Assembly: GCF_025961575.1 (NCBI RefSeq) | Contig: NZ_JAOQNX010000024.1 | Span: 1-64,000, forward strand | Direction: 5' to 3' | Source: Rhodoblastus acidophilus | Lineage (GTDB): Bacteria; Pseudomonadota; Alphaproteobacteria; Rhizobiales; Beijerinckiaceae | DNA length: 64,000 nucleotides | In this document: one piece after another, positions 63,187 through 64,000 of the stretch | How the letters are laid out: each line of letters begins with the position of its first letter | How positions within the stretch are numbered: position 1 is the first letter of the stretch | The notes under the pieces: generated by a model | What the model was told of the DNA's origin: nothing | Databases searched by the model: none | Seen by the model: only the letters and a program-made list of their open reading frames with translations | Translations under genes and position numbers: made by a program

Positions 63187-63828
63187 TCACGGGGTCAGCG
63201 CGCCGCGGGTCAGCTGCAGCGCATTGGCGCGCAGGCTGGCCCAGTGCGGCAGCCAGCGCGGATCGAAGCGCAGCGCCACATCGAGCCCATCAACTGAAAA
63301 ATGGGCGAGACAGACCTCCGGCAGCCCGTCGGCCGGGATCTTTGGACGCTGGCAGCGGGCGGCGAAGTCCTGTCCGTCGGGGGCGGCGTAATAGAAATCC
63401 TCGCCCGCGAACGGCGAATGGTCCTCGAAGCGGCGCATCAGCAGACCGCCTTCGCTGACCTGAACCTCCGGCGCCAGATAGGGCGCGCGCTGGTCGGCCG
63501 GCGCGACACGGCCGGCGCCGCCGGCGTCGGGGGTCAAGGTGATGAACACCTGGGCGGCCCCCGCCTTGTCGGTTTCCCCGGCGCCGGGCAGCCGGCGCGG
63601 ATCGGCGGCGGCCGGCGCGAAATCCGGCGCGAGCGCCACGAGATCGACGCGATTGGCCTCGAGCGGCCCCTCGCGCAGATAGGCCGAAGTGAAATGCAGC
63701 CGCTTCGACCCGATCGAGACCTCGACCATTTGCGGCGGCTGCGCCTCCGGCCAGAACCGCCAGGCCGCGGCCCCGCCGAGAACCAGCAGGATGGGAACAA
63801 AGCCGAGAAGAAGCAGCAGTCGGCGCAT
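63187..63828 (-). CDS. Conserved-type membrane-anchored protein, unknown
   Basis: The 213-residue protein has one N-terminal hydrophobic segment (RRLLLLLGFVPILLVLGGAAAWRFW) and a periplasmic part with FTSAYLREGPLEANRVDLVALAPDF, FAGEDFYYAAPDGQDFAARCQRP and EVCLAHFSVDGLDVALRFDPRWLPHWASL, with two cysteines that could pair. I recognise it only as a recurrent alphaproteobacterial hypothetical. It is divergent from the gamma-carbonic anhydrase gene at 63899, with 70 bp between start codons. Confidence 0.7.
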   Translation of the reverse strand: MRRLLLLLGFVPILLVLGGAAAWRFWPEAQPPQMVEVSIGSKRLHFTSAYLREGPLEANRVDLVALAPDFAPAAADPRRLPGAGETDKAGAAQVFITLTPDAGGAGRVAPADQRAPYLAPEVQVSEGGLLMRRFEDHSPFAGEDFYYAAPDGQDFAARCQRPKIPADGLPEVCLAHFSVDGLDVALRFDPRWLPHWASLRANALQLTRGALTP

Positions 63829-63898
63829 GGGACCCGCAAAGACGAAATGGCGGAATGGCTTTGAGCCGATTATTGTGGCGACCGCAAGGGAGAAAACC

Positions 63899-64000
63899 AT
63901 GAGTCTCTATTCGCTCGACGGCGTGTCGCCGGAGCTGCCGGAAGACGGAAAATTTTTCGTCGCGCCCGACGCCAATCTGATCGGTCGGGTGCGGCTGCGC
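63899..64000 (+). CDS. Gamma-carbonic anhydrase family protein (5' end only)
   Basis: The reading frame from the ATG at 63899 runs off the window after 34 codons: MSLYSLDGVSPELPEDGKFF, then VAPDANLIGRVRLR. This matches the N terminus of gamma-carbonic anhydrase-like (YrdA/PaaY, left-handed beta-helix) proteins, where such a segment leads into the first hexapeptide turns. AAGGGAGAAAACC provides the ribosome site. Zinc ligands lie beyond the window, so catalytic status cannot be judged. Confidence 0.75.
   Translation, partial: MSLYSLDGVSPELPEDGKFFVAPDANLIGRVRLR

Overview
The window is one continuous stretch of GC-rich alphaproteobacterial chromosome with no prophage, insertion sequence, rRNA, tRNA or CRISPR array that I can see. 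The gene families point to Hyphomicrobiales (Rhizobiales): NtrY/NtrX, a CbbR-linked Calvin operon with form II RubisCO, Omp25/31-type barrels, a ribosomal protein S2 with a long C-terminal tail, an ATP12 chaperone and TrmFO. A purple non-sulfur or facultatively autotrophic member close to Rhodoblastus or the Beijerinckiaceae is a reasonable guess. That placement is inference from gene content, not from a search.

Layout: 0.1-2.6 kb hydroxyacid dehydrogenase and FAD-dependent reductase; 2.7-6.3 kb ntrYX; 6.3-8.5 kb DUF378, Ppx/GppA and rlmE; 8.5-10.5 kb repeats and two tandem outer-membrane barrels; 10.7-12.7 kb MFS exporter coupled to a toxin-antitoxin pair; 12.9-18.4 kb guaB, a glycosyltransferase, an RsmB-type methyltransferase and an Aat-like protein; 18.6-24.4 kb lolCE-lolD and dnaE; 25.6-27.7 kb rpsB-tsf; 28.0-37.0 kb the Calvin cluster cbbR / cbbF-cbbP-cbbT-cbbA-cbbM-rpe; 37.2-42.1 kb yajC-secD-secF with homologues of two mitochondrial complex I assembly factors; 42.3-47.1 kb trmFO, a parS-like site, a GIY-YIG nuclease and ybdD-cstA; 47.3-54.5 kb HAD phosphatase, ATP12, ssb, ABC-F, pepA and holC; 54.7-57.6 kb rlpA, a DacA-like protein and a methyltransferase; 57.6-64.0 kb a MarR operon, thioesterase, mazG, a two-domain cold-shock protein, sohB and the start of a gamma-carbonic anhydrase.

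The Calvin operon is the main metabolic unit. CbbR is divergent from cbbF, with AT-rich inverted repeats between them and a leader able to form several hairpins before cbbF. The operon supplies FBPase, phosphoribulokinase, transketolase, aldolase, form II RubisCO and pentose-5-phosphate epimerase, which covers CO2 fixation and most of RuBP regeneration.

The most unusual layer is interspersed palindromic DNA. At least four families occur between genes. Two are physically tied to a small nuclease gene. A GIY-YIG gene (44437-44724) sits exactly between two facing arms of one family, and two other pairs of the same family (1200-1338, 53830-53937) have no gene inside. A DUF559 endonuclease gene (40769-41125) sits between two paired copies of another family and splits the secDF-linked gene pair. 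This looks like a nuclease-associated repeat mobilisation system with autonomous-like and empty forms. Other points of interest are a parS-like palindrome, DnaA boxes ahead of dnaE, a 29-bp duplication over an antitoxin start codon, and altered active-site motifs in a DacA-like protein and an Aat-like protein.
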